A stretch of DNA of 64,000 nucleotides from Gammaproteobacteria bacterium. Lineage in GTDB: Bacteria; Pseudomonadota; Gammaproteobacteria; Steroidobacterales; Steroidobacteraceae. The stretch is from contig JANYAD010000047.1 of assembly GCA_025355165.1 (NCBI GenBank), forward strand, positions 39,956 through 103,955, read 5' to 3'. Shown one piece after another: positions 42,644-51,038 of the stretch. The position numbers and the translations under genes are program-made. Numbering within the stretch: the stretch's first letter is position 1; every line of letters begins with the position of its first letter. The notes below the pieces were generated by a model, which saw only the letters and a list, made by a program, of their open reading frames with translations, was not told the origin of the DNA and did no database searches.

Positions 42644-42975
42644 AGTTGCGCCCGTACTCATGCAAACCCGCCTTACTAAGGCAGGATCCTTTTGAAACAA
42701 TCACTTAATCGGTTCTAAGTGCTTTAAATTCCAAGCACCAAGTGGGGCAAACGCTGCGCGGCGCGCCGAAAGTATGAACTCATAATACCTGGGAGGGAGT
42801 CAGCGTCAATCGGCGGCGGCTTATGGCGATCGCGGGGCGTACGCGCGGCCCCCCCGCACGCAGCCCCTTCAAAGGCCGACTATTATTTAGCCCTTCAATG
42901 ACATCAGCGCCGCGCGCCATCGACCGAGATCTTTACTCAAGAACGACCCGTACGGCCTAAAGTGCGACGCCCTGG

Positions 42976-43404
42976 CTAGCCCGCTATATAGCGTTCCAGC
43001 TGCTCGATGTGCTGCGATTGTTCCTGGATAACGGCCTTCACGAGGTCGCCAATGGACAACATGCCGACGACGCGCCCGGATTTAAGCACCGGCAAGTGCC
43101 TGAAACGCCCCTCCGTCATGAGCTGCATGCAATGATGCACGGTGTCTTCCGGCGCCACGCTGACCGCCGGAGAACTCATGATGTCACCCACCGGCGTATC
43201 GTGCGAGGAGCGATTCTTAAGAATGACCTTCCGCGCATAGTCGCGCTCGGAGATGATCCCGAGCAGCGAGCCTTCATTCATGACAAGGAGCGCGCCGACA
43301 TGCCGGGTCGCCATGATTTCTATTGCCTTCAGCACCGAATCGCTCGATGCAACGGAGAAGACTTGGTTGCCCTTAACCTGGAGCAGTTGACTGACGGTCT
43401 GCAT
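42976..43404 (-). CDS. CBS domain-containing protein
   Basis: Two CBS repeats: VFSVASSDSVLKAIEIMATRHVGALLVMNEGSLLGIISERDYARK and VSVAPEDTVHHCMQLMTEGRFRHLPVLKSGRVVGMLSIGDLVKAVI. Confidence 0.92.
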   Translation of the reverse strand: MQTVSQLLQVKGNQVFSVASSDSVLKAIEIMATRHVGALLVMNEGSLLGIISERDYARKVILKNRSSHDTPVGDIMSSPAVSVAPEDTVHHCMQLMTEGRFRHLPVLKSGRVVGMLSIGDLVKAVIQEQSQHIEQLERYIAG

Positions 43405-43460
43405 ATGTACCCTCCTCTCTCTTGACTATACTCGTGCCGGATACCAGGACAACCCAAAAG

Positions 43461-45524
43461 ATGAACGACTCGGATCCGCAGCCGCCTATCGCCCCCCGCA
43501 AGCCTCACGCGCTAGTTTCGCCCCACGGTACGCGCAATGACCCCTATTACTGGCTGCGTGACGACGAGCGTTCCAACCCCGAGGTTTTGGCCTATTTGCA
43601 GGCGGAAAATGCCTTCCGTGAGCGCAGCATGGCCAAATCGAAGACCCTGGAGAATGCGCTTTACGATGAAATCTATGCGCGCCTCAAGCAGGACGACTCA
43701 ACCGTTCCCTACCGCAAGAACGGCTACTGGTACAGCACACGCTTCGAGCCCGGCAAGGAGCACCCGATATTTGTGCGGCGCAAGAACTCGCTGGACGCGC
43801 CCGAAGAGATTCTGCTCGATGCCAATGTGCTGGCGGCGGGCCACGAGTACTACCGCATCGGCGCTCTCGATATTTCGGTGGATTCGATGTGGCTAGCCTA
43901 TTGCGAGGATACCGTGGGCAGGCGCCAGTTCACGTTGCGCTTCAAGAACCTGCAAAGCGGTGAGATTGAGCCCGTTGCCATCACCGACGTCGAAACCGAC
44001 ATCGCCTGGGCCAATGACAACAGGACCCTGCTCTATGTCGAGAAAGACCCCGCTACGCTGCTCGGCCTCTACGTCAAGAAACATGTGCTCGGGAATGACC
44101 CGAAGAATGATGAACTCGTTTTCGAGCAGACCGATAAGCGCTTCTACACCGGCGTATCCAAGTCCAAGTCCGACTCATTCATTTTCATCCACATGGAAAG
44201 CACGCTGTCCTCGGAGTGGCGCTACGCGCGGGCCGACGATCCGCAGTTGCGCTTCGACACCTTCCTCGAACACGAGCCGGATCACGAGTATGACCTCGAG
44301 CACTTAGGAGATGAGTTCATCGTCCGTTCCAACTGGCAGGCGCGCAATTTCAGGCTGGCGCGTGCGCCGATCGCTCCGAACAGTGACCGGGCGGGCTGGA
44401 TCAACGTGGTGGCTCACCGGGACGACGCCTACATTGAGGATTTCGATGTTTTCAATGAGTTTCTTGCCGTGTCGGTGCGCGCGGGCGGGCTGCACAAAAT
44501 TTGCATTCACTCATTTGTCCGCGGAGCGGATTTTTTTATCGGCAGCGACGAGGCTGCATACACCACATCGATGTCGGTCAATCTGGAACTGGACACGGAG
44601 ATCGTGCGCTACGCCTATACCTCGCTGACCACGCCGACGACCCTATATGACTACAACGTTCGCACGCGCGAACAGGTGCTGCTCAAGCGCGATCCGGTGC
44701 TGGGCAGTTTCGATCCCAAAGACTACGCCACCGAATTTCTCATGGCGGCGGGCCGCGACGGCACGGCAATCCCGGTCTCGCTGGTCTACCGCAGAGGATT
44801 CGTTCCCAACGGTACCAGTCCGCTGCTGCAATACGGCTACGGAGCCTATGGCATCTCCATGGACCCCAGCTTCTCTTCGGCTCGATTGAGTCTGTTGGAT
44901 CGCGGCTTTGTATACGCAATCGCCCATGTCCGCGGTGGCCAGGAAATGGGACGCACATGGTACGACGCTGGACGGAAACTGCATAAGAAAAATTCGTTCT
45001 ACGATTTTATTGACGTGACCCGCATGCTGCTGGAAAGGGGTTATGCGGCGAAGAACAAGGTCTTTGCGATGGGCGGCAGCGCGGGCGGCTTGTTGATGGG
45101 GGCCATTTCGAACGAGGCGACGGAGGTTTACCGCGGCATCGTCGCGCAGGTTCCCTTTGTTGATGTCGTAACGACCATGTTGGATGAAAGCATTCCGCTC
45201 ACCACCAACGAATACGATGAATGGGGAGAACCCAAAGATAAAGAATATTACGACTATATGTTGTCTTACTCTCCGTACGACAACGTCAGCGAAAAAGCTT
45301 ACCCGGCAATGCTCGTCACCACCGGTCTCTGGGACAGTCAGGTGCAGTACTACGAGCCGGTCAAATGGGTGGCGAAGCTTCGAGCGACGAAATCAGACAA
45401 CAATCGCTTGCTTCTGCATGTGGAAATGGAGGCGGGCCACGGCGGAAAGTCCGGGCGCTTCCAGCGCTATCGGGAGATCGCGATGGAATACGCATTTCTG
45501 CTGGATGAACTTGACCAGATGTAA
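43461..45524 (+). CDS. ptrB: S9 family peptidase, oligopeptidase B
   Basis: DPYYWLRDDER, YGAYGISMDPSFSSARLSLLDRGFVYAIAHVRGGQEMGRTWYDAG, GGSAGGLLMGA, EMEAGHGGKSGRF. Confidence 0.93.
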   Translation: MNDSDPQPPIAPRKPHALVSPHGTRNDPYYWLRDDERSNPEVLAYLQAENAFRERSMAKSKTLENALYDEIYARLKQDDSTVPYRKNGYWYSTRFEPGKEHPIFVRRKNSLDAPEEILLDANVLAAGHEYYRIGALDISVDSMWLAYCEDTVGRRQFTLRFKNLQSGEIEPVAITDVETDIAWANDNRTLLYVEKDPATLLGLYVKKHVLGNDPKNDELVFEQTDKRFYTGVSKSKSDSFIFIHMESTLSSEWRYARADDPQLRFDTFLEHEPDHEYDLEHLGDEFIVRSNWQARNFRLARAPIAPNSDRAGWINVVAHRDDAYIEDFDVFNEFLAVSVRAGGLHKICIHSFVRGADFFIGSDEAAYTTSMSVNLELDTEIVRYAYTSLTTPTTLYDYNVRTREQVLLKRDPVLGSFDPKDYATEFLMAAGRDGTAIPVSLVYRRGFVPNGTSPLLQYGYGAYGISMDPSFSSARLSLLDRGFVYAIAHVRGGQEMGRTWYDAGRKLHKKNSFYDFIDVTRMLLERGYAAKNKVFAMGGSAGGLLMGAISNEATEVYRGIVAQVPFVDVVTTMLDESIPLTTNEYDEWGEPKDKEYYDYMLSYSPYDNVSEKAYPAMLVTTGLWDSQVQYYEPVKWVAKLRATKSDNNRLLLHVEMEAGHGGKSGRFQRYREIAMEYAFLLDELDQM

Positions 45525-45575
45525 AAAAAAGGGCGCCGCGAGCGGGAAGGGGGAAGAACCAAACCGCGGCGCCCT
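45523..45575 (-). terminator. Rho-independent terminator for the minus-strand gene at 45591-45863
   Basis: GGGCGCCGCG (45531-45540)/CGCGGCGCCC (45565-45574), followed on the minus strand by a T8 run. Confidence 0.8.
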
Positions 45576-45590
45576 GGGGGTGACCCAAAA

Positions 45591-45863
45591 TTATCGCTTC
45601 GGGCTATGAGCCCCCTGCGATGAGAACTGCGCCGGGGTGGGCGCATATCGAGCGGCAAGCCGCGCGGCAGCGGCCACGCGTGCATCGATTCTGGAGAGGG
45701 CGAACTGACCGTCGCCGCGGCGAACCAACAGGGTTGCTTCGCGGCTGCCCTCGTCTGCCAATAAGGCAACGATTCTTGATTGCATGCTGAAAGCAGAGCA
45801 AGCCGCGTGCCAGGCATCTGGTCTTAGCAAAATCAGTGAGTTAGCAGCCTCAACCCTCAACAA
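45591..45863 (-). CDS. Small hypothetical protein
   Basis: ORF immediately upstream of a minus-strand intrinsic terminator. Confidence 0.5.
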   Translation of the reverse strand: MLRVEAANSLILLRPDAWHAACSAFSMQSRIVALLADEGSREATLLVRRGDGQFALSRIDARVAAAARLAARYAPTPAQFSSQGAHSPKR

Positions 45864-45911
45864 GGTGACGCGATTTGTCGGGTGCTGACGTGCCCCGCCA
45901 CTTCACAGGAC

Positions 45912-46691
45912 TCAAGGATGAATAAGCACACACGCCTGCGAGCCGGCCTTCAGCGCTTTGCAAATGGAATTCGCACGCTGTTCGCTCAAATTCGCAACCT
46001 GCAGCCGATACAGAGTGCCGGAGGCCTCTCGCTTCGGCGAAACCTTGGGCGAAAGTCCTGAAAGTACTTTGGGATACTGTTTTTCAAGCGCTGCCCAACG
46101 TTGCTTGGCCGCATCGGCGCCCGATTTGAATGCGCCCAGCTGCACACCATAGGCGCCCTGCGATTGGGAATTGGGCGCGGCCCGCATGGGAGCGGCAGCC
46201 TTCATTCCCGGTTTATCCTGCCCACCGCTCCCCGGCTTGTGCGCGGACTGTTTCGACGCGGAATTGGGCCTCGACTCAGCCGCGGAAGGCGGCAGCTGCG
46301 GCGCTTGGGCTGCCTGCGACGTAGCGGTTGAGTCGGCGCCTGCCGCTGTAGCAAGAGGCGCGGATGCAAGTGTGAAGTTCTCGACGCGGATGCGCGCTTC
46401 TTCGGTCCACTTGCCTTCCGGATATTGCTTCAAGAATGCTTGGTACGCCTCAAGCGTGTCGGTGTCGCGGGCTTTTTGCCAGTCCCGCTCTTCGTACAAT
46501 TCCTTGACCCGAGCCTGCGCCTGCAAGGTGAACTCGCCGCTCGGATATTTTTTCAAAAAAAGTTCGTAGGCATCGGTGGTGTTAGCGGTCCGGGTTTTCT
46601 CCCAGTCAGTTTGTTGGCGGCTGCAAGCGGCCAGGCCCAGCACTGCGCTCAGGAAGAGGACCAAAAACACTTTATGGATGACCATTTTCAC
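45912..46691 (-). CDS. SPOR domain-containing lipoprotein
   Basis: Lipobox LGLAACS; repeats YELFLKKYPSGEFTLQAQARVKELYEERDWQKA / YQAFLKQYPEGKWTEEARIRVE; C-terminal SPOR GAYGVQLGAFKSGADAAKQRWAALEKQYP. Confidence 0.88.
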   Translation of the reverse strand: MKMVIHKVFLVLFLSAVLGLAACSRQQTDWEKTRTANTTDAYELFLKKYPSGEFTLQAQARVKELYEERDWQKARDTDTLEAYQAFLKQYPEGKWTEEARIRVENFTLASAPLATAAGADSTATSQAAQAPQLPPSAAESRPNSASKQSAHKPGSGGQDKPGMKAAAPMRAAPNSQSQGAYGVQLGAFKSGADAAKQRWAALEKQYPKVLSGLSPKVSPKREASGTLYRLQVANLSEQRANSICKALKAGSQACVLIHP

Positions 46692-46796
46692 GCTACCGGG
46701 GTTGGAAACAATGCGTCATTCTACTTCCATTCGCGACCTCGCGGCGACGCCAAGCTCGTCACATCAGCGGCCATCTCGATAGGATAAGAAGGAGGC

Positions 46797-47201
46797 ATGA
46801 CCCATCAGAAACGTCGTTTTCTGGACAGCAGCTCGGCTAGCCCCACCTTCATCGGAGTCAACTCGGTGTTCGTCGGGGACATTCGCGGTTCGGGACAATT
46901 CGTGGTTTCCGGCGAAGTGCATGGCGATGGTGAGCTCGATGGGGCGCTGAACCTGTCGGCGACGGGGAGTTGGCACGGCGTAGTTCGGGCGCAGCACGCC
47001 ATCGTCGCGGGCACGATTTTGGGAGGCCTAATCGTTCAGGATAGGCTCGAGATCGGCTACACAGCGGTGATTCGCGGCAAGGTGAGCGCACGCACGGTGG
47101 CGATCGCCAAAGGTGCGATTGTGGATGGCGAGATCGAGGTGACCTCCGGTACGCCGGTAATGCAATTCGAGGAAAAGCGCGCCAACCAAGACGGCGAATA
47201 A
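46797..47201 (+). CDS. Bactofilin (polymer-forming cytoskeletal protein)
   Basis: Beta-helix repeats GDIRGSGQFVVSGEVHGDGELDGALNLSATGSWHGVVRAQHAIVAGTILG. Confidence 0.88.
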   Translation: MTHQKRRFLDSSSASPTFIGVNSVFVGDIRGSGQFVVSGEVHGDGELDGALNLSATGSWHGVVRAQHAIVAGTILGGLIVQDRLEIGYTAVIRGKVSARTVAIAKGAIVDGEIEVTSGTPVMQFEEKRANQDGE

Positions 47202-47300
47202 CGATTCTGCGCTTGTTTCCGAATGGCGACAGTGACGCAAAGTTGGTGTGTTCGAGCGTAATCACGCATCCTAGCGCCAACTGTTCAATTTCCAGTCAAA

Positions 47301-48482
47301 ATGAAAGAATACGATGTGGTCATCATCGGCGGCGGGATTCATGGCGCCGGCGTTCTGCAAGCAGCGGTCGCGGCGGGCTACAAAGCACTGCTCATTGAGC
47401 GGCAGGCATTGGCCAGCGGTACGTCCAGTAAATCCAGCAAGCTCATTCACGGCGGATTGCGCTACTTGGAATCAGGCCAATTCGCCCTGGTGAGGGAGAG
47501 CTTGCAGGAACGTGCCGTGCTGCTGCGTATAGCTTCCGAGCTGGTGGAGTTGAAGCCTTTTTACATTCCCGTTTATCGCGACACTCGCCGCCGTCCTTGG
47601 CAGCTTAAAATCGGACTCATGGCGTATGCGCTGTTGGGCGGCTTCGTTGCGAGCACCCGGTTCGGAAGCGTACCCACAGCGGAATGGTCCAAGCTCGACG
47701 GCTTGAAAACGCAAGATCTCGATGCCGTCATTCGCTATCACGACGCGCAGACCAACGATGCTCAGCTGACCCGTGCCGTGGTGAAGTCGGCGATGAGCCT
47801 GGGCGCGGAACTGGCGATGCCCGCGAGATTCATCCGTGCGGTTTTGAGCGATGTCGGCGTCGTAGTAACTTATAACGCGTCGGGCGCAGAGGTGCAGGTC
47901 AAGGCGCGGGTGCTGATCAACGCAGCCGGGCCTTGGGCAATGCAAGCGGCGCGGGCCGTTGAGCCCGCCACCCCCGTTCCGGACGTGGAATTGGTGCAGG
48001 GTGCGCATATAGTGCTCCCATATCCGCTGACGGCGGGCATTTTCTACGTCGAAAGTCCGACTGACGGACGGGCGGTGTTCGTCATGCCATGGCACGGCGC
48101 AACCTTGGTCGGTACCACCGAGACGCCGTATCGCGGCGATCCTGATCAGGTGCAGCCGCTGCCCGAGGAAGAGGAATATCTTTTGGCCGTGGTGCGCCAT
48201 TATTTCCCGCGCCTGAACACTCTCACGCGCGACGACATCACCGAGCGCTTCGCCGGATTGCGGGTCCTGCCGGCCGCCACTCAATCCGCTTTCGACCGCT
48301 CTCGCGAGACTCTATTCACTACGGATCGAGACGCACGCCCACGCGTCCTTTGCATCTATGGCGGCAAACTTACCGGGTGGCGGGCGGCAGCGGCCCAGGT
48401 TATGCAGCGCATTAGCCCCTCCCTGCCGGCGGCGGTCAAGCGTGCCGAAACGGATCTGTTGATTTTGAGGAGACCAGCATGA
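47301..48482 (+). CDS. FAD-dependent oxidoreductase, glycerol-3-phosphate dehydrogenase-like (short form)
   Basis: MKEYDVVIIGGGIHGAGVLQAAVAAGYKALLIERQALASGTSSKSSKLIHGGLRYLESGQFALVRESLQER; lacks the long C-terminal domain of canonical GlpD. Confidence 0.85.
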   Translation: MKEYDVVIIGGGIHGAGVLQAAVAAGYKALLIERQALASGTSSKSSKLIHGGLRYLESGQFALVRESLQERAVLLRIASELVELKPFYIPVYRDTRRRPWQLKIGLMAYALLGGFVASTRFGSVPTAEWSKLDGLKTQDLDAVIRYHDAQTNDAQLTRAVVKSAMSLGAELAMPARFIRAVLSDVGVVVTYNASGAEVQVKARVLINAAGPWAMQAARAVEPATPVPDVELVQGAHIVLPYPLTAGIFYVESPTDGRAVFVMPWHGATLVGTTETPYRGDPDQVQPLPEEEEYLLAVVRHYFPRLNTLTRDDITERFAGLRVLPAATQSAFDRSRETLFTTDRDARPRVLCIYGGKLTGWRAAAAQVMQRISPSLPAAVKRAETDLLILRRPA

Positions 48483-49285
48483 ATAAGAGCGGCTTAGCCC
48501 TGGCGGGGATGGCCTTGCTTGCGACCTTCGCACACGCGGAGGACTATTTAAGCCCAACCGAAGAACGCGTCCGGTTGTCCATCGGGGTCGCGCGGCTCTC
48601 GAACAGCACCGACTTTCAAATCAACAGCCGCAGCGGCGTGCCGGGTACGCCGGTCAACGCCGAAGATACGTTTGGATTGGACAAGTCCGATTACGAAGCC
48701 AAGATTCAAGCCTTCGTGCGGGTGGGTGAAAGGCATCGATTGCGGTTCGATTATTTTTCGCTGGACCGCACCGGTCAAGCGACCATCACCCAACCCCTGG
48801 TGTTTCGCGACGTCGTGCTGCAGCCCAACGACCCGGTGAACTCGAACTTGTCGATACGTACATTCGGCATCACTTACGGCTATTCTTTTTTGCATGGTGA
48901 TAAGTATGAGGTGGCCGCGACCTTAGGCCTGAATGACACCGACATCTCGGCACGCGCGCGGGTGCAAACCCAAACGCGGCACGTGGATCAAAGCGAGGAT
49001 CAAGCGGGTCCGTTTCCCACGGTCGGACTGGACGCGAGTTACGTGCTCAGCAAGCGATTCTATATCGACGGCCGCGGCCAGTACTTCAAGGTGCACATTA
49101 ATAATCTCGATGGCTTGCTCGGCATTTACGAACTGGACGCGCTGTATCGACTGCGCCCCAACATCTCGTTCGCTTTGGGCTACACCTATTTGCGGGCTCA
49201 CCTCGACTCGACACAACCGAAGCAATCGGGGCTGTTCAATTTCAATTCCAGCGGTCCCGAATTGTTCGTCCGCGTCTCCTTCTAG
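48479..49285 (+). CDS. Outer-membrane beta-barrel-like protein
   Basis: Signal peptide, alternating beta-strand pattern, terminal LFVRVSF; ATGA overlap with upstream gene. Confidence 0.7.
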   Translation: MNKSGLALAGMALLATFAHAEDYLSPTEERVRLSIGVARLSNSTDFQINSRSGVPGTPVNAEDTFGLDKSDYEAKIQAFVRVGERHRLRFDYFSLDRTGQATITQPLVFRDVVLQPNDPVNSNLSIRTFGITYGYSFLHGDKYEVAATLGLNDTDISARARVQTQTRHVDQSEDQAGPFPTVGLDASYVLSKRFYIDGRGQYFKVHINNLDGLLGIYELDALYRLRPNISFALGYTYLRAHLDSTQPKQSGLFNFNSSGPELFVRVSF

Positions 49286-49298
49286 GAACCGCCCTCTT

Positions 49299-50642
49299 TC
49301 AAGGCGTGCTCGATTCGGCGGAAAATTCGACCCGGTTGTTTGCCGTAGCGGCGCGATTCCATTCACCGGCGGTCACAGCGTCGGTACGTGTCGGATACGG
49401 CACGCTGGCGTGAGTGGTGCCGGTACTTTCCAGCGCCACGGTGATCGCTCCGGCAGTGCGTTGGCGCACTGCCGCGATTAAATTGGCGAATGCCAGCGAC
49501 TGGCGCTGCTGTCCCGACAACGCCTCATCGAGCGGGTTGCCGATCATGTCGCATCGATTGATAGGCAATGTGGGGGCCGCAGGCACATAGCCGTCGCTGG
49601 CATTTCCGCTGAGGCAAAAAAGTCCCGCCGAGCTCGTAATTTTGACGACGCCGCGAAATCCCTGCGCTTCAAGTTTCGTCAGCATCTCGCGCAACACCTC
49701 GAGGCGGCTGCGGTCGAAGGCAATCTCCCCATAGGGCACAGCTTCGGTACGCACCGCAGTTGCAGTACCGGTACCCGCCTGCGTGACGCTGCTATTGGCC
49801 GTAGCCAGCGCTCCGGTCAGGTCTTTGACTGCGGCTGCCATGTCTAAGCGCGAGCGTTGCAATTCCGCGTTCGCGGCTTTTAGGCCGGCAATATCGGCGC
49901 GCGTGCTCGCCAGCTGGTTGCGCTCGACAATCCAGGCTGCGGCAAAGGCGATGGCGAGCACTAGCCCCGTGATCGCGGCCACCCAAGGCCAGATGCTGAG
50001 CTTCGGCACCGCCGGCGGGGCGATGGGATCGACGCCCGCTTGCGGCATTCCACCGTCGCGTAAATCGTTAATGATGCGCGTCGAGAAGCTGTCGAGGCTG
50101 GCGACGATGAAACGGCGTATGTCCACCGCTTGATCTTTCACCGCCTGTTCAACCCGCCGTCCCCAATCGATGCTCCCGCCGGAGGCGCCCTTGGCCTGCG
50201 GCTTGTCGACGGGGGTACCACCTTCCAGCTCCACCGGCTGCAACGCGGCTTCGCCCGCGTCGCGCCGATCGGGCAATAAATGCAGCTCGTACAATACTTT
50301 CGATACGTCGACGGGGCGCACTTGCTTCGGCAAAACGCCCATGGCCCCAAGAGCGCGTGCTTGACCGACGTACAGTTCGCCTTCCTGCGAGGTATACATC
50401 ATGATCGGAATCATGGCGGTCTGCGGATTTCCTTTGATCGCCTGCACCGCCTGAAGGCCATCCATGCCCGGCATCAGCTGATCCATGAAAATCGCGTCGG
50501 GCCGATTGCTCTTCAAGTATTCAATGGCCTGTTCGGCCGACTCGGCCATGTCGACTTCGATGTCATACTTCTCAAGCATGCGGCTTAAGATGACGCGGGC
50601 TGACTTGGAGTCATCGACAACTAGTGCGCTTTTTCGAGCCAT
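49299..50642 (-). CDS. Membrane-anchored response regulator receiver protein with extracytoplasmic C-terminal domain
   Basis: REC domain (ALVVDDSKSARVILSRML, AIFMDQLMPGMDG, MYTSQEG, GVLPKQVRPVDVSKVL); TM WPWVAAITGLVLAIAFAAAWIV; coiled coil; OmpA-like tail with NRVEF. Confidence 0.85.
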   Translation of the reverse strand: MARKSALVVDDSKSARVILSRMLEKYDIEVDMAESAEQAIEYLKSNRPDAIFMDQLMPGMDGLQAVQAIKGNPQTAMIPIMMYTSQEGELYVGQARALGAMGVLPKQVRPVDVSKVLYELHLLPDRRDAGEAALQPVELEGGTPVDKPQAKGASGGSIDWGRRVEQAVKDQAVDIRRFIVASLDSFSTRIINDLRDGGMPQAGVDPIAPPAVPKLSIWPWVAAITGLVLAIAFAAAWIVERNQLASTRADIAGLKAANAELQRSRLDMAAAVKDLTGALATANSSVTQAGTGTATAVRTEAVPYGEIAFDRSRLEVLREMLTKLEAQGFRGVVKITSSAGLFCLSGNASDGYVPAAPTLPINRCDMIGNPLDEALSGQQRQSLAFANLIAAVRQRTAGAITVALESTGTTHASVPYPTRTDAVTAGEWNRAATANNRVEFSAESSTP

Positions 50643-50771
50643 AAGGTTAAGTGTAGCGCGGTCCTCGGCGCCGGTCCGCCCCTTGTTGTCTCGCGGCCAC
50701 GGTTCAAGACCGGCACACAGGTCCTGGAGCCGCGGGCTGAAGGTGGGGCTTTAAGCGGCCCGCGCCAAAAC

Positions 50772-50987
50772 TTATGCGGGATCAGCGCTCTGCGATTCCT
50801 TGTTTTGGGAGATCCAGGTTAGTGCCGATTCGACATCGGCGAGTTCACTCGCGGTAAATCCCTCGATCCTGACGCCGGTCGCTTCCGCTTTCTTCTTGGA
50901 AAGCTCCGCCGCCGCAACGGAATGTACCCAAACCAATCCGCGGCGCACCTTGGCCGTAAATTTTTGCTGCTTCTCGTCGTTCATCAC
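50772..50987 (-). CDS. Small hypothetical protein
   Basis: Charged compact ORF MNDEKQQKFTAKVRRGLVWVHSVAAAELSKKKAEATG. Confidence 0.55.
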   Translation of the reverse strand: MMNDEKQQKFTAKVRRGLVWVHSVAAAELSKKKAEATGVRIEGFTASELADVESALTWISQNKESQSADPA

Positions 50988-51038
50988 CCACTCCTTAAAA
51001 TTGTCACCGCACTTTACGGTAAAATTATGTACGTCAGT

